64,000 bases of DNA from Lactobacillales bacterium (lineage in GTDB: Bacteria > Bacillota > Bacilli > Lactobacillales > Streptococcaceae). The position numbers and the translations under genes were made by a program. Positions within the stretch are counted from its first letter, which is position 1, and every line of letters begins with the position of its first letter. Location of the stretch: the NCBI GenBank assembly GCA_031261175.1, contig JAISJW010000018.1, positions 1-64,000 on the forward strand, given 5' to 3'. Below, piece by piece: positions 8,645 through 17,190 of this stretch. The notes under the pieces are model-generated. The model saw only the letters and a list, made by a program, of their open reading frames with translations, had not been told where the DNA came from and did not search any database.

Positions 8645-8697
8645 AAATATATAATATGTTATATATTTATTATCGCTTATTTTGAAAACGGTGTCAA
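8645..8697 (-). promoter_or_regulatory. asp operon promoter and MarR operator
   Basis: Minus-strand TTGACA (8692-8697), 17-base spacer, GATAAT (8669-8674). Immediately downstream is a perfect inverted repeat AAATATATAA-TATG-TTATATATTT (8645-8654 and 8659-8668), which covers the expected transcription start. This is the position expected for an autorepressing MarR protein. Confidence 0.8.
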
Positions 8698-8729
8698 AAA
8701 TTTGTATGAAAATTAAGAATACTTTACAA

Positions 8730-8833
8730 ACTAGCCCTTTCGTGACAAAAAGAGGTGCTTTTTCGAAAAACGTGTCGTTTCGGGGCTAGTTAGACAAAAA
8801 AATATCAGCAAGGTTATTTCCCAGCTGATATTT
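8730..8833 (-). terminator. Terminator of the ArAE-type gene plus an adjacent inverted repeat
   Basis: Stem AATATCAGC/GCTGATATT (8801-8809 and 8824-8832) followed by a T run on the minus strand terminates the gene ending at 8814; the stop codon is inside the loop. A second, larger inverted repeat ACTAGCCC/GGGCTAGT (8730-8737 and 8783-8790) follows, with partly matching inner arms. Confidence 0.75.
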
Positions 8834-9356
8834 TGGTTTCTAATTGTTTAATTCGCGCTTCAAGTTGCTTGATCTGTTCCTTATCGTCCTCGATTTCCTC
8901 GGCGTCTTCGCGCGGAATCCCGATGGCGTTGATTACAATGGCAAGTGTCGCGCCGGCCGCCGCCATCAGAACGCGTACGATTGTGTAGATGAACGCACCT
9001 TTTGCCGGTACTGAGAAAATAATCATAAAGAACGTTGCGAGACCACCGATGAGGCCGGCTTGGTTTTTAAGTCTGGTCGAGACGACTATGTACGTTACCG
9101 CAAGGAGCGGTAGGATGATGATGTTTACTATATTATTGTTAATGATAAAGAGGTCAATCGAGACGTAGACCATAGCGAGAATGCCGCCGACAGCAATTCC
9201 TAACACGCGGGCGCGTCCGAAGTTTAGACTGCTCTGCATATTTTCGCGGGTTGCAAAAACCGCAGCGACACACATTACCATCGGATTCCCGAGGTGTAAA
9301 ACTTCACAGATAACTAGACAAATAAAAAGGATAATAGCTGTTTTAATCGTGCGCAT
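8814..9356 (-). CDS. Aromatic acid exporter (ArAE/FUSC)-type membrane protein
   Basis: A protein of at least 180 residues with about four to five N-terminal helices, then a charged C-terminal coiled coil (about 150-178, KEQIKQLEARIKQLETKI). N-terminal RTIKTAI and the Gly-rich helices fit the ArAE_1 half-FUSC family. The ATG at 9356 is the first standard start, but family members usually begin with a few residues such as KxRIGMRTIKTA. The frame here encodes KGKFRIG directly upstream and stays open to 9432 without ATG, GTG or TTG. Translation could begin at a rare start such as ATC or ATT after the AGTAGG at about 9434-9440. The substrate is unknown. Confidence 0.7.
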   Translation of the reverse strand: MRTIKTAIILFICLVICEVLHLGNPMVMCVAAVFATRENMQSSLNFGRARVLGIAVGGILAMVYVSIDLFIINNNIVNIIILPLLAVTYIVVSTRLKNQAGLIGGLATFFMIIFSVPAKGAFIYTIVRVLMAAAGATLAIVINAIGIPREDAEEIEDDKEQIKQLEARIKQLETKISAGK

Positions 9357-9446
9357 CCCTATCCGGAACTTGCCTTTTTCGATCGCGATGTCTGCGATTT
9401 TATCGTTTATTTTAATGATTTTCTTTTCGATGATGATTACCTACTT

Positions 9447-10118
9447 TTACAAATATAATGGTTGCGTCGAATTGTACGGTTGCGGTTTGTAGTGAACTTC
9501 ATGGAACCGCTGTCCGCTAATCCCATATTTCGGATTGTAGCCGACGAGATTTATGTATTTCGAAAGGTCGTTGCGCTCTTTAATCATTTCGACCATGACA
9601 GCGCGCGTCGCCCGAACATCGTCGATTGCGCGGTGCGAATTTTCGAATTTATTCGTCAAACCGTAATGTTCGATAGCGTTAGACAGCCGGTGCGGAAATT
9701 CCGCGCGGTCCTTATAAATCGTAAGCGTATCGAGCAAATCGACATTTTGCAGAACTCCGGCGTGTCCCGTTTTATTGAAAAACGAAATCATAAAGCCGAT
9801 ATCAAACTGAATATTGTGAGCGACGAGCAGAATCTTATCTGTCGACTCAAGCAAATTGGCAAGTCGGTCCGCTAGCTCCTGCCGCGCGATCCCTTCCTGC
9901 GCGAGCATCGCATCGGTAATATGCGTAATTTCCGTTATTTTAGCCGGAATCTTCTCGCCCTCATCAAGCTTCACGAACTCGCCAATTTCAAATAAATCGC
10001 CGTTTCGGTTATCTTTGACAATTCCTGCGAACTCGATGATGTCGCACTTCTTCGCGTCAAGCCCCGTCGTCTCTGTGTCGAACGTCATCACGAGGTCGTA
10101 ATTTTTAATTATTTCCAT
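9447..10118 (-). CDS. DnaQ-like 3'-5' exonuclease
   Basis: A 223-residue DEDDh exonuclease of the DnaQ/PolC-epsilon type. Exo I is TFDTETTGLD (about 13-22), Exo II is AHNIQFDIGF (about 97-106) and Exo III is HRAIDDVRAT (about 161-170), so all four acidic residues and the histidine are present. There is no polymerase or helicase domain. It overlaps the frameshifted HD-domain gene by 14 bases, in a cluster with radA and dut, which suggests DNA repair or nucleotide clean-up. It could also act on RNA; the sequence does not decide. Confidence 0.85.
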   Translation of the reverse strand: MEIIKNYDLVMTFDTETTGLDAKKCDIIEFAGIVKDNRNGDLFEIGEFVKLDEGEKIPAKITEITHITDAMLAQEGIARQELADRLANLLESTDKILLVAHNIQFDIGFMISFFNKTGHAGVLQNVDLLDTLTIYKDRAEFPHRLSNAIEHYGLTNKFENSHRAIDDVRATRAVMVEMIKERNDLSKYINLVGYNPKYGISGQRFHEVHYKPQPYNSTQPLYL

Positions 10119-10694
10119 ATTTATAAAGTCCTTTTTTCGCGCTATCCGCGATTATCTTTTTCGTGAATTGCCACAACTCAGGCGCGTCATCTTTGATAAA
10201 AGCCTTCTTGGCAAGTACCCGCTCAACCGTAAGTCCGCTCGGATTGTAGTTTTCCGGAGCTGTTCGAAGGTACCCAAGCGGGGCAATTAAAGCGTCAATT
10301 ATCTTTCCATATCGAGCCTCCGCCGTAACACCTGCTTCAAATTCTTTCCACACGCTCAAGAATTCCGCAGCTTGCTCCGCAGGCAAAGTACTCAATGTTT
10401 TATTTAAAGATGCAAGTTCGCGCTCGTATGAGTCGCTCTTTCCTGCATCGTCATACGCACAAGTATCGCCCGCGTAAATTTCACCTAAATCATGAAGTAA
10501 CAGCATCTTCATAACTTTATTTAAATCAATTTCTGCGGGAAATATTCTACTAAAGTCATAGCTAAAATCGCCGCTTGCCACGAGTGTTCAGCGCTATTTT
10601 CCTGCCTAGCGTCGAGCGTCATATTTCCTCTTGTCACGGTTTTTAACTTTTCAAGTTCGTTAAAAAATTGCAGTTGTCGCTCGATTCGCTCCAT
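10105..10694 (-). pseudogene. HD-domain phosphohydrolase (YfbR-like), interrupted by a -1 frameshift
   Basis: Two frames together encode one complete HD-domain protein of about 196 residues. The first part (start 10694, MERIERQLQFF) contains ENSAEHSW and reaches EYFP. The second, one base back, continues AEIDLNKV and holds LLLHDLGEIYAGDT. HD proteins of this type are 5'-deoxynucleotidases or related phosphohydrolases that use His/Asp metal ligands; both metal-binding segments survive. The switch point carries TTTCCCG in the register T TTC CCG (plus-strand 10536-10542), a good -1 slip heptamer. It could be a broken gene, a sequencing error, or programmed frameshifting. In the first frame translation would stop at 10521 with 57 residues. 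Confidence 0.75.
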
Positions 10695-10695
10695 T

Positions 10696-11202
10696 TTATT
10701 CTCCCAAATCAATCCAATAAAAACGGACTCTGTCACCGGTTTCGGGCTCGATTTCTTCTTTTTCAAAAACCCCACCACAGGCAATTGCTGTCCTCTGGCT
10801 CGCCGCGTTCCAATCGTCATTCGTGACTAAAACTCGACTGATGCCGCGTTCGCGATATAAATCAAGCGCTAATCCTAAAACGTATTTCGCCAGACCTTCC
10901 CCGCGCCTATCAGGTAAAACACCGTAGCCGATATGCGAGTGAAACGGATCATCTTTGCGAAGTTCCCAACGACAAAAGGCACAAGCCACAATTTCATCAT
11001 CTTCAAATAAAAAATATTGAGTCGATGGAATCCGCGGCGTAGGTGGATTATTTTTAAATTTTTCAAGTTCTACTAAATGTTCAGCGAACGTCGTTTCTAT
11101 CGGCTTTGCTTGCCAAACGACGTAGTCTTTTTCGACGCGCCAAGCGTCAATCCACTTGCCAAACGCTTTTTCGTCTTTTTCCGTCAGTTCTCTAAGTTTC
11201 AT
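10696..11202 (-). CDS. GNAT-family N-acetyltransferase
   Basis: A 168-residue GNAT-fold acyltransferase. The acetyl-CoA loop region is GYGVLPDRRGEGLAKYVLGLALD (motif A with R-R-G-E-G-L-A), followed by the conserved LVTNDDWNAASQRTAIACGG segment (motif B, Asn and Ala-Ser). I chose ATG 11202 because it overlaps the radA stop as ATGA; upstream codons of the frame are radA sequence. The substrate is unknown. The next gene, the HD protein, starts 2 bases after its stop. Confidence 0.85.
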   Translation of the reverse strand: MKLRELTEKDEKAFGKWIDAWRVEKDYVVWQAKPIETTFAEHLVELEKFKNNPPTPRIPSTQYFLFEDDEIVACAFCRWELRKDDPFHSHIGYGVLPDRRGEGLAKYVLGLALDLYRERGISRVLVTNDDWNAASQRTAIACGGVFEKEEIEPETGDRVRFYWIDLGE

Positions 11203-12590
11203 CAAAATAGTTTCACCAGCAATTCTTTGATTGTTTCGATGCCGATGACCTCGATTTCGGGCGGGACGGTCCAGCCGCCGAAGTTGTTTTTCGGGATGTA
11301 GATGCGTTTGAAGCCGAGTTTTGCGGCCTCGTTGACGCGTTGTTCGATGTGCGTGACGCGGCGGATTTCGCCGGTCAGGCCGAGTTCGCCGACGTAACAT
11401 TCGTTGTGTGGCGTCTCTTTTTCGTGGTAGCTCGACGCGATTGCGACGGCGAGTGCCATGTCGATCGCGGGTTCGGCAAGTCGCACCCCGCCTGCTGCCT
11501 TGAGGTAGGCGTCCTGCGTTTGGAGCATGATGCCCGCGCGTTTTTCGAGGACAGCCATGATGACCGAGGCGCGGTTTTTGTCGACGCCGGTCGTCGTGCG
11601 TTTGGCGTTCCCAAACATCGCCGGAACTAGGAGCGCTTGAAGTTCCACTAAGATTGGGCGCGTTCCTTCAAGGGCGACGACGATGGCTGAGCCGTTAGCC
11701 CCGGCTAAGCGTTCGCCGAGAAAGACCATCGATGGGTTGAGCACTTCTTCAAGTCCTCGTTCGTTCATTTCAAAGATGCCGATTTCGTTCGTTGAGCCGA
11801 AACGGTTTTTGACCGCCCTTAGTATCCGGAACGTATGGTGGCGTTCGCCCTCGAAATAAAGGACGGTGTCAACCATGTGTTCAAGCATCCGCGGGCCAGC
11901 GATCGAACCTTCTTTGGTAACGTGACCTACTATAAAAATAGCGATGCCGTTACTTTTAGCGATTTGCATTAGCGCCGCCGTTGTTTCGCGGACCTGCGAA
12001 ACGCTTCCGACTGCGCTTTCAATTTCGGGGTGGCTCATCGTTTGGATTGAATCGATAATGACGAAATCCGGTTTGAGTTCCGAAATCGCTTTGGTGATTG
12101 CACGCATATCGGTTTGAGCGAACAAGTAAAAATCAGTTTCCTCGCCGGCATTCAGGCGTTCAGCGCGCATTTTGATCTGCTCCGCCGATTCCTCGCCGCT
12201 GACATATAACACATTCCCACCTATATTAGCTAATTGATTTGAAAGTTGTAATAAAAGCGTCGACTTCCCAATCCCGGGGTCTCCTCCGATTAAGACTAAT
12301 GAGCCCGGAACAACTCCGCCACCTAAGACACGGTTGAGTTCGTTCATCTCTGACTTAACGCGATGCACGTGTTGCTGCCCGACTTCAGAAATTTTGACCG
12401 GCACATTCTTTTCGCCATCGAGGCTCATTCTTGTGCGCGCCTTCGCTTTCGTCGATGCCGGTGCACTCTCGTCCTCGATTTCGCGCTCGACTAAAGTGCC
12501 CCACTCACCACAGTTAGGGCATCTACCAAGATATTTCGGATAGACGTACTCACAATTCGTGCAGACAAACTGCGTTTTCACTTTAGCCAT
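11202..12590 (-). CDS. radA: DNA repair protein RadA (Sms)
   Basis: A 462-residue DnaB-like branch-migration helicase that helps RecA extend recombination intermediates, including in natural transformation. Domains in order: C4 zinc finger with Cys10, 13, 24 and 27; RecA-like ATPase with Walker [11 protein letters not shown] (about 97-106); the RadA-specific KNRFGSTNE motif (about 255-263); and a Lon-protease-like C-terminal domain lacking the Ser-Lys dyad function. Length is normal. It lies downstream of dut across a 71-bp palindrome and is followed by a one-base-overlap acetyltransferase. Confidence 0.97.
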   Translation of the reverse strand: MAKVKTQFVCTNCEYVYPKYLGRCPNCGEWGTLVEREIEDESAPASTKAKARTRMSLDGEKNVPVKISEVGQQHVHRVKSEMNELNRVLGGGVVPGSLVLIGGDPGIGKSTLLLQLSNQLANIGGNVLYVSGEESAEQIKMRAERLNAGEETDFYLFAQTDMRAITKAISELKPDFVIIDSIQTMSHPEIESAVGSVSQVRETTAALMQIAKSNGIAIFIVGHVTKEGSIAGPRMLEHMVDTVLYFEGERHHTFRILRAVKNRFGSTNEIGIFEMNERGLEEVLNPSMVFLGERLAGANGSAIVVALEGTRPILVELQALLVPAMFGNAKRTTTGVDKNRASVIMAVLEKRAGIMLQTQDAYLKAAGGVRLAEPAIDMALAVAIASSYHEKETPHNECYVGELGLTGEIRRVTHIEQRVNEAAKLGFKRIYIPKNNFGGWTVPPEIEVIGIETIKELLVKLF

Positions 12591-12623
12591 ATTTTAACCT
12601 CTTTTATTTGTTATATATTTTCT

Positions 12624-12694
12624 TACTGTTTTTTAAGCCGTTTTTTAGGAGTTTCAGACCTCGAAATCACTAAAAAACGCGTTAAAAAACAGTA
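12624..12694. repeat. 71-bp palindromic repeat, copy 2
   Basis: TACTGTTTTTTAA to GTTAAAAAACAGTA with centre CAGACCTCGA. It lies between dut (stop 12703) and radA (start 12590), so it separates two genes otherwise expected to be co-transcribed. Confidence 0.9.
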
Positions 12695-12702
12695 GGTCGT
12701 TT

Positions 12703-13146
12703 TTACTTGCCTGTTGAACCGAATCCGCCGTCCCTTGAAGCGCCCGAAAACTCATCGCCTTCCGCCAAAAGGTACTTAATGAAGATTCCTTGGCCGATTC
12801 GCTCGCCTTTTTTGATCTCAACCGGCGCATCCGTGATATTCATCAGCAAAAAGCCAATCGCCCCGTCGTTATCGGGGTTTTCGTAGTAGTCGCTATCGAC
12901 GATCCCAACCCCGTTGGCAAGTGCCAACCCGCGCTTCTTCGGATTCGACGAGCGGTTGCAAAGTTGCAAGAACTCGTCGGCCTCCATGTACGATTTTATG
13001 CCTGTTGGAACCACGCCGATTTTGCCCGGTTCGATGACGAAATCACTTGCCGCCTCGAAATCGTACCCCGCCGCGTGGGCCGTCGCGCGCTCCGGCAAAT
13101 TCACCCCACTATTTTCAAAACCTTTAGCAATCTTAAAGCCTCGCAT
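12703..13146 (-). CDS. dut: dUTP diphosphatase
   Basis: A 147-residue trimeric-type dUTPase that hydrolyses dUTP to dUMP, keeping uracil out of DNA. The five motifs are readable: AGYDFEAA (about 26-33), RSSNPKKRGLAL (about 65-76, with Ser), GVGIVDSDYYE (about 79-89), RIGQGIF, and the C-terminal Gly-rich DGGFGSTGK that closes over the active site. Its upstream region is shared, divergently, with the aminopeptidase trio and contains a 13-bp inverted repeat. Confidence 0.95.
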   Translation of the reverse strand: MRGFKIAKGFENSGVNLPERATAHAAGYDFEAASDFVIEPGKIGVVPTGIKSYMEADEFLQLCNRSSNPKKRGLALANGVGIVDSDYYENPDNDGAIGFLLMNITDAPVEIKKGERIGQGIFIKYLLAEGDEFSGASRDGGFGSTGK

Positions 13147-13168
13147 TTTTTAATCTCCTTTTAAGCTA

Positions 13169-13205
13169 TTTGTGATATAATTATTTCAGTATATTATATC
13201 ACAAA
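13169..13205. promoter_or_regulatory. Perfect 13-bp inverted repeat in the dut / aminopeptidase divergent promoter region
   Basis: TTTGTGATATAAT (13169-13181) and ATTATATCACAAA (13193-13205) separated by 11 bases. Each arm contains a TATAAT-like -10 box, one per strand, so a bound regulator would cover both divergent promoters. No convincing -35 boxes are present in either direction. Confidence 0.7.
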
Positions 13206-13219
13206 ACGCAAGGGAGAAT

Positions 13220-14464
13220 ATGATGGCAATTCAAAATTTTGAAGCAAAATTGCAAAGTTATGCACGCATTTTAGTAACTCGCGGAATCAACGCGCAACCA
13301 GGAGAAGTGACGGTGGTTTACATCAGCGTCGAACAACAAAAATTCGCACACGCAATCGTCGACGAACTTTACAAAAACGGGGCAAGTCGCGTCATCGTGC
13401 AATGGCAAGACGACTTCTTGAACCGCGCGGGAATCGTGAACAACAGCCTTGAGGCAATTGACAACCCGACACCGATGACACACGCGTTCGCGAAATTCGT
13501 CGGCGAAGAGCTGCCAAACCGTCTTTATATCACAAGTAAAGATCCAGATTCACTGACAGGGGTTGACCCTGAGCGGATCGGACGCACAATCAAAGCTAAT
13601 AGTCTAGCGATGAAACCCGTTTCGGATGCCTCGATGAGCGATAAACTTGCTTGGTGCGTAGCTGGAGCGGCAAGTCCCGCTTGGGCTAAGAAAGTCTTCC
13701 CTGGCTTGGGTGAAGACGAAGCAGTTGAAGCGTTATGGAACGCGATTTTCTCAGTTGCACGCATCGATGTTGCAGACCCGGACCAAAACTGGTCAGACCA
13801 CTTAGCGAACTTGACTGTCCGCGCTGACTGGTTGAACGAACAAGCGTTCGACAAATTGCACTTCACTGATAACGGAACTGACTTAGAAGTCGGTCTGCCT
13901 AAAGGTCACATCTGGGGCGCTGCGAGTTCGCTACGCCAAGCCGACAACAAAGTCTTCATTCCAAACATGCCGACTGAAGAAATCTTCACGGCCCCTGACT
14001 TCCGCCGCGTGAACGGCGTTGTCTCTTCAACTAAACCGCTAGTGTTCGCCGGAACTCCAATCCTTGATATGGTCATCACATTCAAAGACGGGAAAGTCGT
14101 CGACTACAAGGCAAGTGCTGGAATCGAAGCGCTTGAAGCTTTGTTAGCAACTGACGAACAATCTAACTTCCTAGGCGAAGTGGCTCTTGTGCCTGACAAC
14201 ACGCCAATCAGCCAATCGAACACTTTATTCTACGAAACTTTATATGACGAAAATGCCTCGAACCACTTAGCGTTCGGCGAAGCTTATCCGACTACGATTC
14301 AAGGCGGAACTGACCTTGACGAAGAAGGCTTGTTAGCTGCCGGAATGAACGTGTCATTGACACACGAAGACTTCATGATCGGTTCGAAAACGACTTCAAT
14401 CGACGGTGTTAAAGCTGACGGAACTGTCGTTCCAATCTTCAGAAACGGAACTTGGGTGGACTAA
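13220..14464 (+). CDS. M29-family aminopeptidase, paralogue 1
   Basis: A 414-residue metallo-aminopeptidase of family M29 (AmpS/PepS/aminopeptidase T), which removes N-terminal residues from peptides in the cytoplasm. Conserved segments: MPTEEIFTAPDFRRVNGVV (metal Glu), LGEVALVP (metal Glu), NASNHLAFGEAYP (metal His and Tyr) and THEDFMIGS (His and Asp). Length is typical. The ribosome site AAGGGAGA precedes ATGATGG; the second ATG (13223) is equally possible. It is the first of three tandem paralogues. Confidence 0.95.
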   Translation: MMAIQNFEAKLQSYARILVTRGINAQPGEVTVVYISVEQQKFAHAIVDELYKNGASRVIVQWQDDFLNRAGIVNNSLEAIDNPTPMTHAFAKFVGEELPNRLYITSKDPDSLTGVDPERIGRTIKANSLAMKPVSDASMSDKLAWCVAGAASPAWAKKVFPGLGEDEAVEALWNAIFSVARIDVADPDQNWSDHLANLTVRADWLNEQAFDKLHFTDNGTDLEVGLPKGHIWGAASSLRQADNKVFIPNMPTEEIFTAPDFRRVNGVVSSTKPLVFAGTPILDMVITFKDGKVVDYKASAGIEALEALLATDEQSNFLGEVALVPDNTPISQSNTLFYETLYDENASNHLAFGEAYPTTIQGGTDLDEEGLLAAGMNVSLTHEDFMIGSKTTSIDGVKADGTVVPIFRNGTWVD

Positions 14465-14465
14465 A

Positions 14466-15725
14466 ATGACTTTACCAAATTTTGACGAATTAATCGAAAA
14501 ATACGCCGCGACGATTTTGCGCGCCGGCATCAATCAACAGCCCGGCGAAACAACAATCATCCAGGCTGACATCGATCAAGCTCCTTTAGTTCGCGCCCTT
14601 AGCGCGCAAGCTTGGGCTCTCGGCGCACGCGACGTCATCGTCCGCTGGGGAGATGCTGAAATTGGCAAGTCCCGTCTCGAAAATGCAAGCGATGAAGTTC
14701 TTGGAACAACAGGTTACGCCGCTGCTGCATTTGATGATTTCTGCGAAGAAGTTAATCCCAATTTAATTTTCGTTAAATCATCTGGACCGAGTGAACTTGC
14801 CGGTGTTGATATCGAAAAAATTAAAATCTCTAACCGGACCGCTGAAGCTGCGCAACCGAAACGCCGCAAGTTAACTGGCGCTGGTAAAATGCCTTGGATT
14901 ATCGTCGGAGCTGCCTCTGAGAATTGGGCGCACGATGTTTTTCCTGACTTGCCCGTGTCTGAAGCGGTCGATAAATTGTGGGAAGCGATCTTCTTCACGA
15001 GCCGCGTTAGCTTCGGCGACCCGCTGAAAAACTGGGAAGACCACGCCTATAAATTGGGCAAAACGGCCGATTTATTAACATCTTACCAATTCGACCACAT
15101 CTTGTACCGCGCCGAAGGGACCGACTTGAAAATCGGCTTAGGCGGAGACCGCATCTGGATTTCAGCGGGCGGCATGAGCGGGGCTAGCAAAAAAGAATAC
15201 ATTCCAAACATTCCAACCGAAGAGATTTTCACGACGCCTGACTTCCACCGAGTTGACGGAGTGGTTCGCGCAACGAAACCTTTGAACTACTCAGGAAACT
15301 TGGTTGACGATTTCGAGTTGACTTTCAAAGATGGTCGCGTCGTTGACTATAAAGCGCGCGTGGGTCAAGAAGTTTTGGCTTCGATTATCGAAGCCGATGA
15401 AGGTGCGCATTTCCTAGGCGAGTTGGCCCTTGTGCCGATTGACACGCCAATCAACGAAAGCGGATTGTTATTTTTGATGACGTTATTCGATGAAAATGCC
15501 TCGAACCACCTGGCTGTCGGTCGTGGCTACCCCGCAGGGGTAATTGCCGGTCCCGATATGAACGACGAAGAATTGCGCGAAGCTGGCGTTAACTACTCTA
15601 GCATGCACGTCGACTTCATGGTCGGAAGCGACAAAACTGACATCGATGGCGTTACTGCCGACGGGGAAGTCGTGCCGATTTTCCGCAACGGAAAATGGAC
15701 CGACGAAATCGCAAATCAACTATAA
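14466..15725 (+). CDS. M29-family aminopeptidase, paralogue 2
   Basis: A 419-residue M29 aminopeptidase. The same metal-ligand segments are present: IPTEEIFTTPDFHRVDGVV, LGELALVPIDTP, NASNHLAVGRGYP and MHVDFMVGS. Its start is one base after the stop of paralogue 1, with GGGTGGA as ribosome site. An upstream extension of the frame to 14406 runs through the previous gene and is ignored. It differs from its neighbours at many positions outside the active site, so the copies are old, and specificity may have diverged. Confidence 0.95.
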   Translation: MTLPNFDELIEKYAATILRAGINQQPGETTIIQADIDQAPLVRALSAQAWALGARDVIVRWGDAEIGKSRLENASDEVLGTTGYAAAAFDDFCEEVNPNLIFVKSSGPSELAGVDIEKIKISNRTAEAAQPKRRKLTGAGKMPWIIVGAASENWAHDVFPDLPVSEAVDKLWEAIFFTSRVSFGDPLKNWEDHAYKLGKTADLLTSYQFDHILYRAEGTDLKIGLGGDRIWISAGGMSGASKKEYIPNIPTEEIFTTPDFHRVDGVVRATKPLNYSGNLVDDFELTFKDGRVVDYKARVGQEVLASIIEADEGAHFLGELALVPIDTPINESGLLFLMTLFDENASNHLAVGRGYPAGVIAGPDMNDEELREAGVNYSSMHVDFMVGSDKTDIDGVTADGEVVPIFRNGKWTDEIANQL

Positions 15726-15735
15726 GAGGTGCTAA

Positions 15736-16965
15736 ATGTCATTTGAAGAAAATTTAAAAAAATACGCTAAATTGTTAATACGCAAAGGCGCAAACGTGCA
15801 AGAGGGCGAAGAAGTCAACTTATCAATCGCCGTCGAGCATTGTGAATTTGCCCACTTGTTGGTCGAAGAATGTTACGCTGCCGGGGCAAGTCGCGTGGTT
15901 ACAAACTACTACGATGACTATTCTGCGCACGCGTTCTTAGAGTTCGGCTCAGCTGATGAACACGCTAAGCCAGGACCTACTTTGGCTGCAACTGATGAAT
16001 GGATTGGTGAAAAACGTCCCTGCCGCATCTCAATTACCGGTGGCGACCCTAACGCGTTTGCTGATATCGACCCAAGCGTTTTCGCTGTAACTTCGAAAGC
16101 AGCGAGTCCTTTGGTCGCTAATGCGCGCGAATTAACTTCGACGAATAAACTTTCGTGGCTTGTAGCCTCCGCAGCTGATGCCGGTTGGGCGAAAGCTGTT
16201 TTTCCTGATTTGACGTCCGAAGAAGGTGTCGCAGCTTTGTGGGACTTGATTTTCAAGATTACCCGCGTTGACTTGCCCGATCCGATCGCTGCTTGGGACG
16301 AACACATCGCGACCTTGAAACGGCGCCGCGAATATATGAACGAGCAGCAATTCGACCGCGTCCACTATTGGAACGAGGAAGGGTCTGACTTCGTGATCGG
16401 CCTGCCGAAGAACCAATCTTGGGCGTCACCTGGCTCGATTACGCCTGGCGGACGGATCAACTTGCACAATATTCCAAGCGAGGAAATCTTCTGCGCGCCA
16501 GATCGCACGCGGATGGATGGCGTGGTCGTTTCGACTAAACCTTTGGTTGAAAACGGCACGGTCATCGAAAACTTGCGTTTTACTTTCGCCGATGGCGTCG
16601 TTACTGATGTAACTGCTGATACCGGCGTTGAAATAGTTCGCGAATTGATCGCAACCGATGAAGGTTCGGCTCATCTCGGCGAATTCGCTTTGGTGCCGCA
16701 TAGCACACCGATTAGTCAGTCCGGCGTTTTGTTCTATATGACTTTGTTCGATGAAAACGCGTCAAACCACCTAGCTTTAGGTAGTGCCTACGCTCACAAC
16801 GTGGTTGGCGGAACCGAAATGACTCCTGACGAACGTTTGGCAGTTGGAATTAATACAAGTGCGATTCACGTCGACTTCATGGTCGGCTCGGCGACAACAA
16901 ATATTGATGGTATTGCTGCTGACGGCAGCGTAACTCCACTTTTCCGCAACGGAGAGTGGGTATAG
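15736..16965 (+). CDS. M29-family aminopeptidase, paralogue 3
   Basis: A 409-residue M29 aminopeptidase with IPSEEIFCAPDRTRMDGVV, LGEFALVPHSTP, NASNHLALGSAYAHN and IHVDFMVGS. In the first segment the Phe of the usual APDF is Arg (CAPDRTRM), and in the third the usual YP is YA, so the active-site surroundings differ from copies 1 and 2. It starts 10 bases after copy 2 with ribosome site AGAGGTG and is closed by an unusually long perfect hairpin. Confidence 0.95.
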   Translation: MSFEENLKKYAKLLIRKGANVQEGEEVNLSIAVEHCEFAHLLVEECYAAGASRVVTNYYDDYSAHAFLEFGSADEHAKPGPTLAATDEWIGEKRPCRISITGGDPNAFADIDPSVFAVTSKAASPLVANARELTSTNKLSWLVASAADAGWAKAVFPDLTSEEGVAALWDLIFKITRVDLPDPIAAWDEHIATLKRRREYMNEQQFDRVHYWNEEGSDFVIGLPKNQSWASPGSITPGGRINLHNIPSEEIFCAPDRTRMDGVVVSTKPLVENGTVIENLRFTFADGVVTDVTADTGVEIVRELIATDEGSAHLGEFALVPHSTPISQSGVLFYMTLFDENASNHLALGSAYAHNVVGGTEMTPDERLAVGINTSAIHVDFMVGSATTNIDGIAADGSVTPLFRNGEWV

Positions 16966-16975
16966 ATTTATAATT

Positions 16976-17041
16976 TGCGGACTTTTTGCGTTTTTTGCCT
17001 ATTTTCGATTGAAAATAGGCAAAAAACGCAAAAAGTCCGCA
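16976..17041. terminator. Long perfect hairpin, bidirectional terminator
   Basis: Arms of 31 perfectly paired bases (16976-17006 and 17011-17041) with a GATT loop. Runs of T and A within the arms give a U-tract in both directions. It lies between convergent genes, the aminopeptidase trio (plus) and the Tad-like cluster (minus), so it probably serves both. Confidence 0.85.
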
Positions 17042-17043
17042 TT

Positions 17044-17190
17044 TTAATATTTTAGCCGCGAATTTTTGACGTATTCGTGATAGTTGGTCATAATTTTCGG
17101 CATGCTCTCCTGAATTTTCAAAAACATCCCCCCGACTAGCAAAACTAGGGCGACGGCCGCTAGGATTCTCGTTACATTATTCTCTAACAT
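17044..17190 (-). CDS. 48-residue membrane micro-protein, Tad-like cluster (pilin candidate)
   Basis: The translation starts MLENNVTRILAAVALVLL: a very short polar N-terminus, one helix (about residues 8-25) and a polar C-terminus ending NSRLKY. It overlaps the upstream gene as TAATG, so it is translationally coupled. Size, topology and position at the end of a TadA-TadB-TadC-like cluster suggest a minor pilin or pseudopilin. A canonical Flp cleavage motif (Gly followed by Glu-Tyr at +5/+6) is absent. Confidence 0.65.
   Translation of the reverse strand: MLENNVTRILAAVALVLLVGGMFLKIQESMPKIMTNYHEYVKNSRLKY

Noticed and set aside
8645..8697. AT-rich palindrome before marR as another TACGTATA block
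   Set aside because: It lacks TACGTATA and the upstream TGTAAC element, and a standard sigma-A promoter is present.
10696..11400. Long form of the acetyltransferase with an Arg-rich N-terminus
   Set aside because: The extra residues are radA read in another frame; the ATG overlapping the radA stop has the correct domain start.
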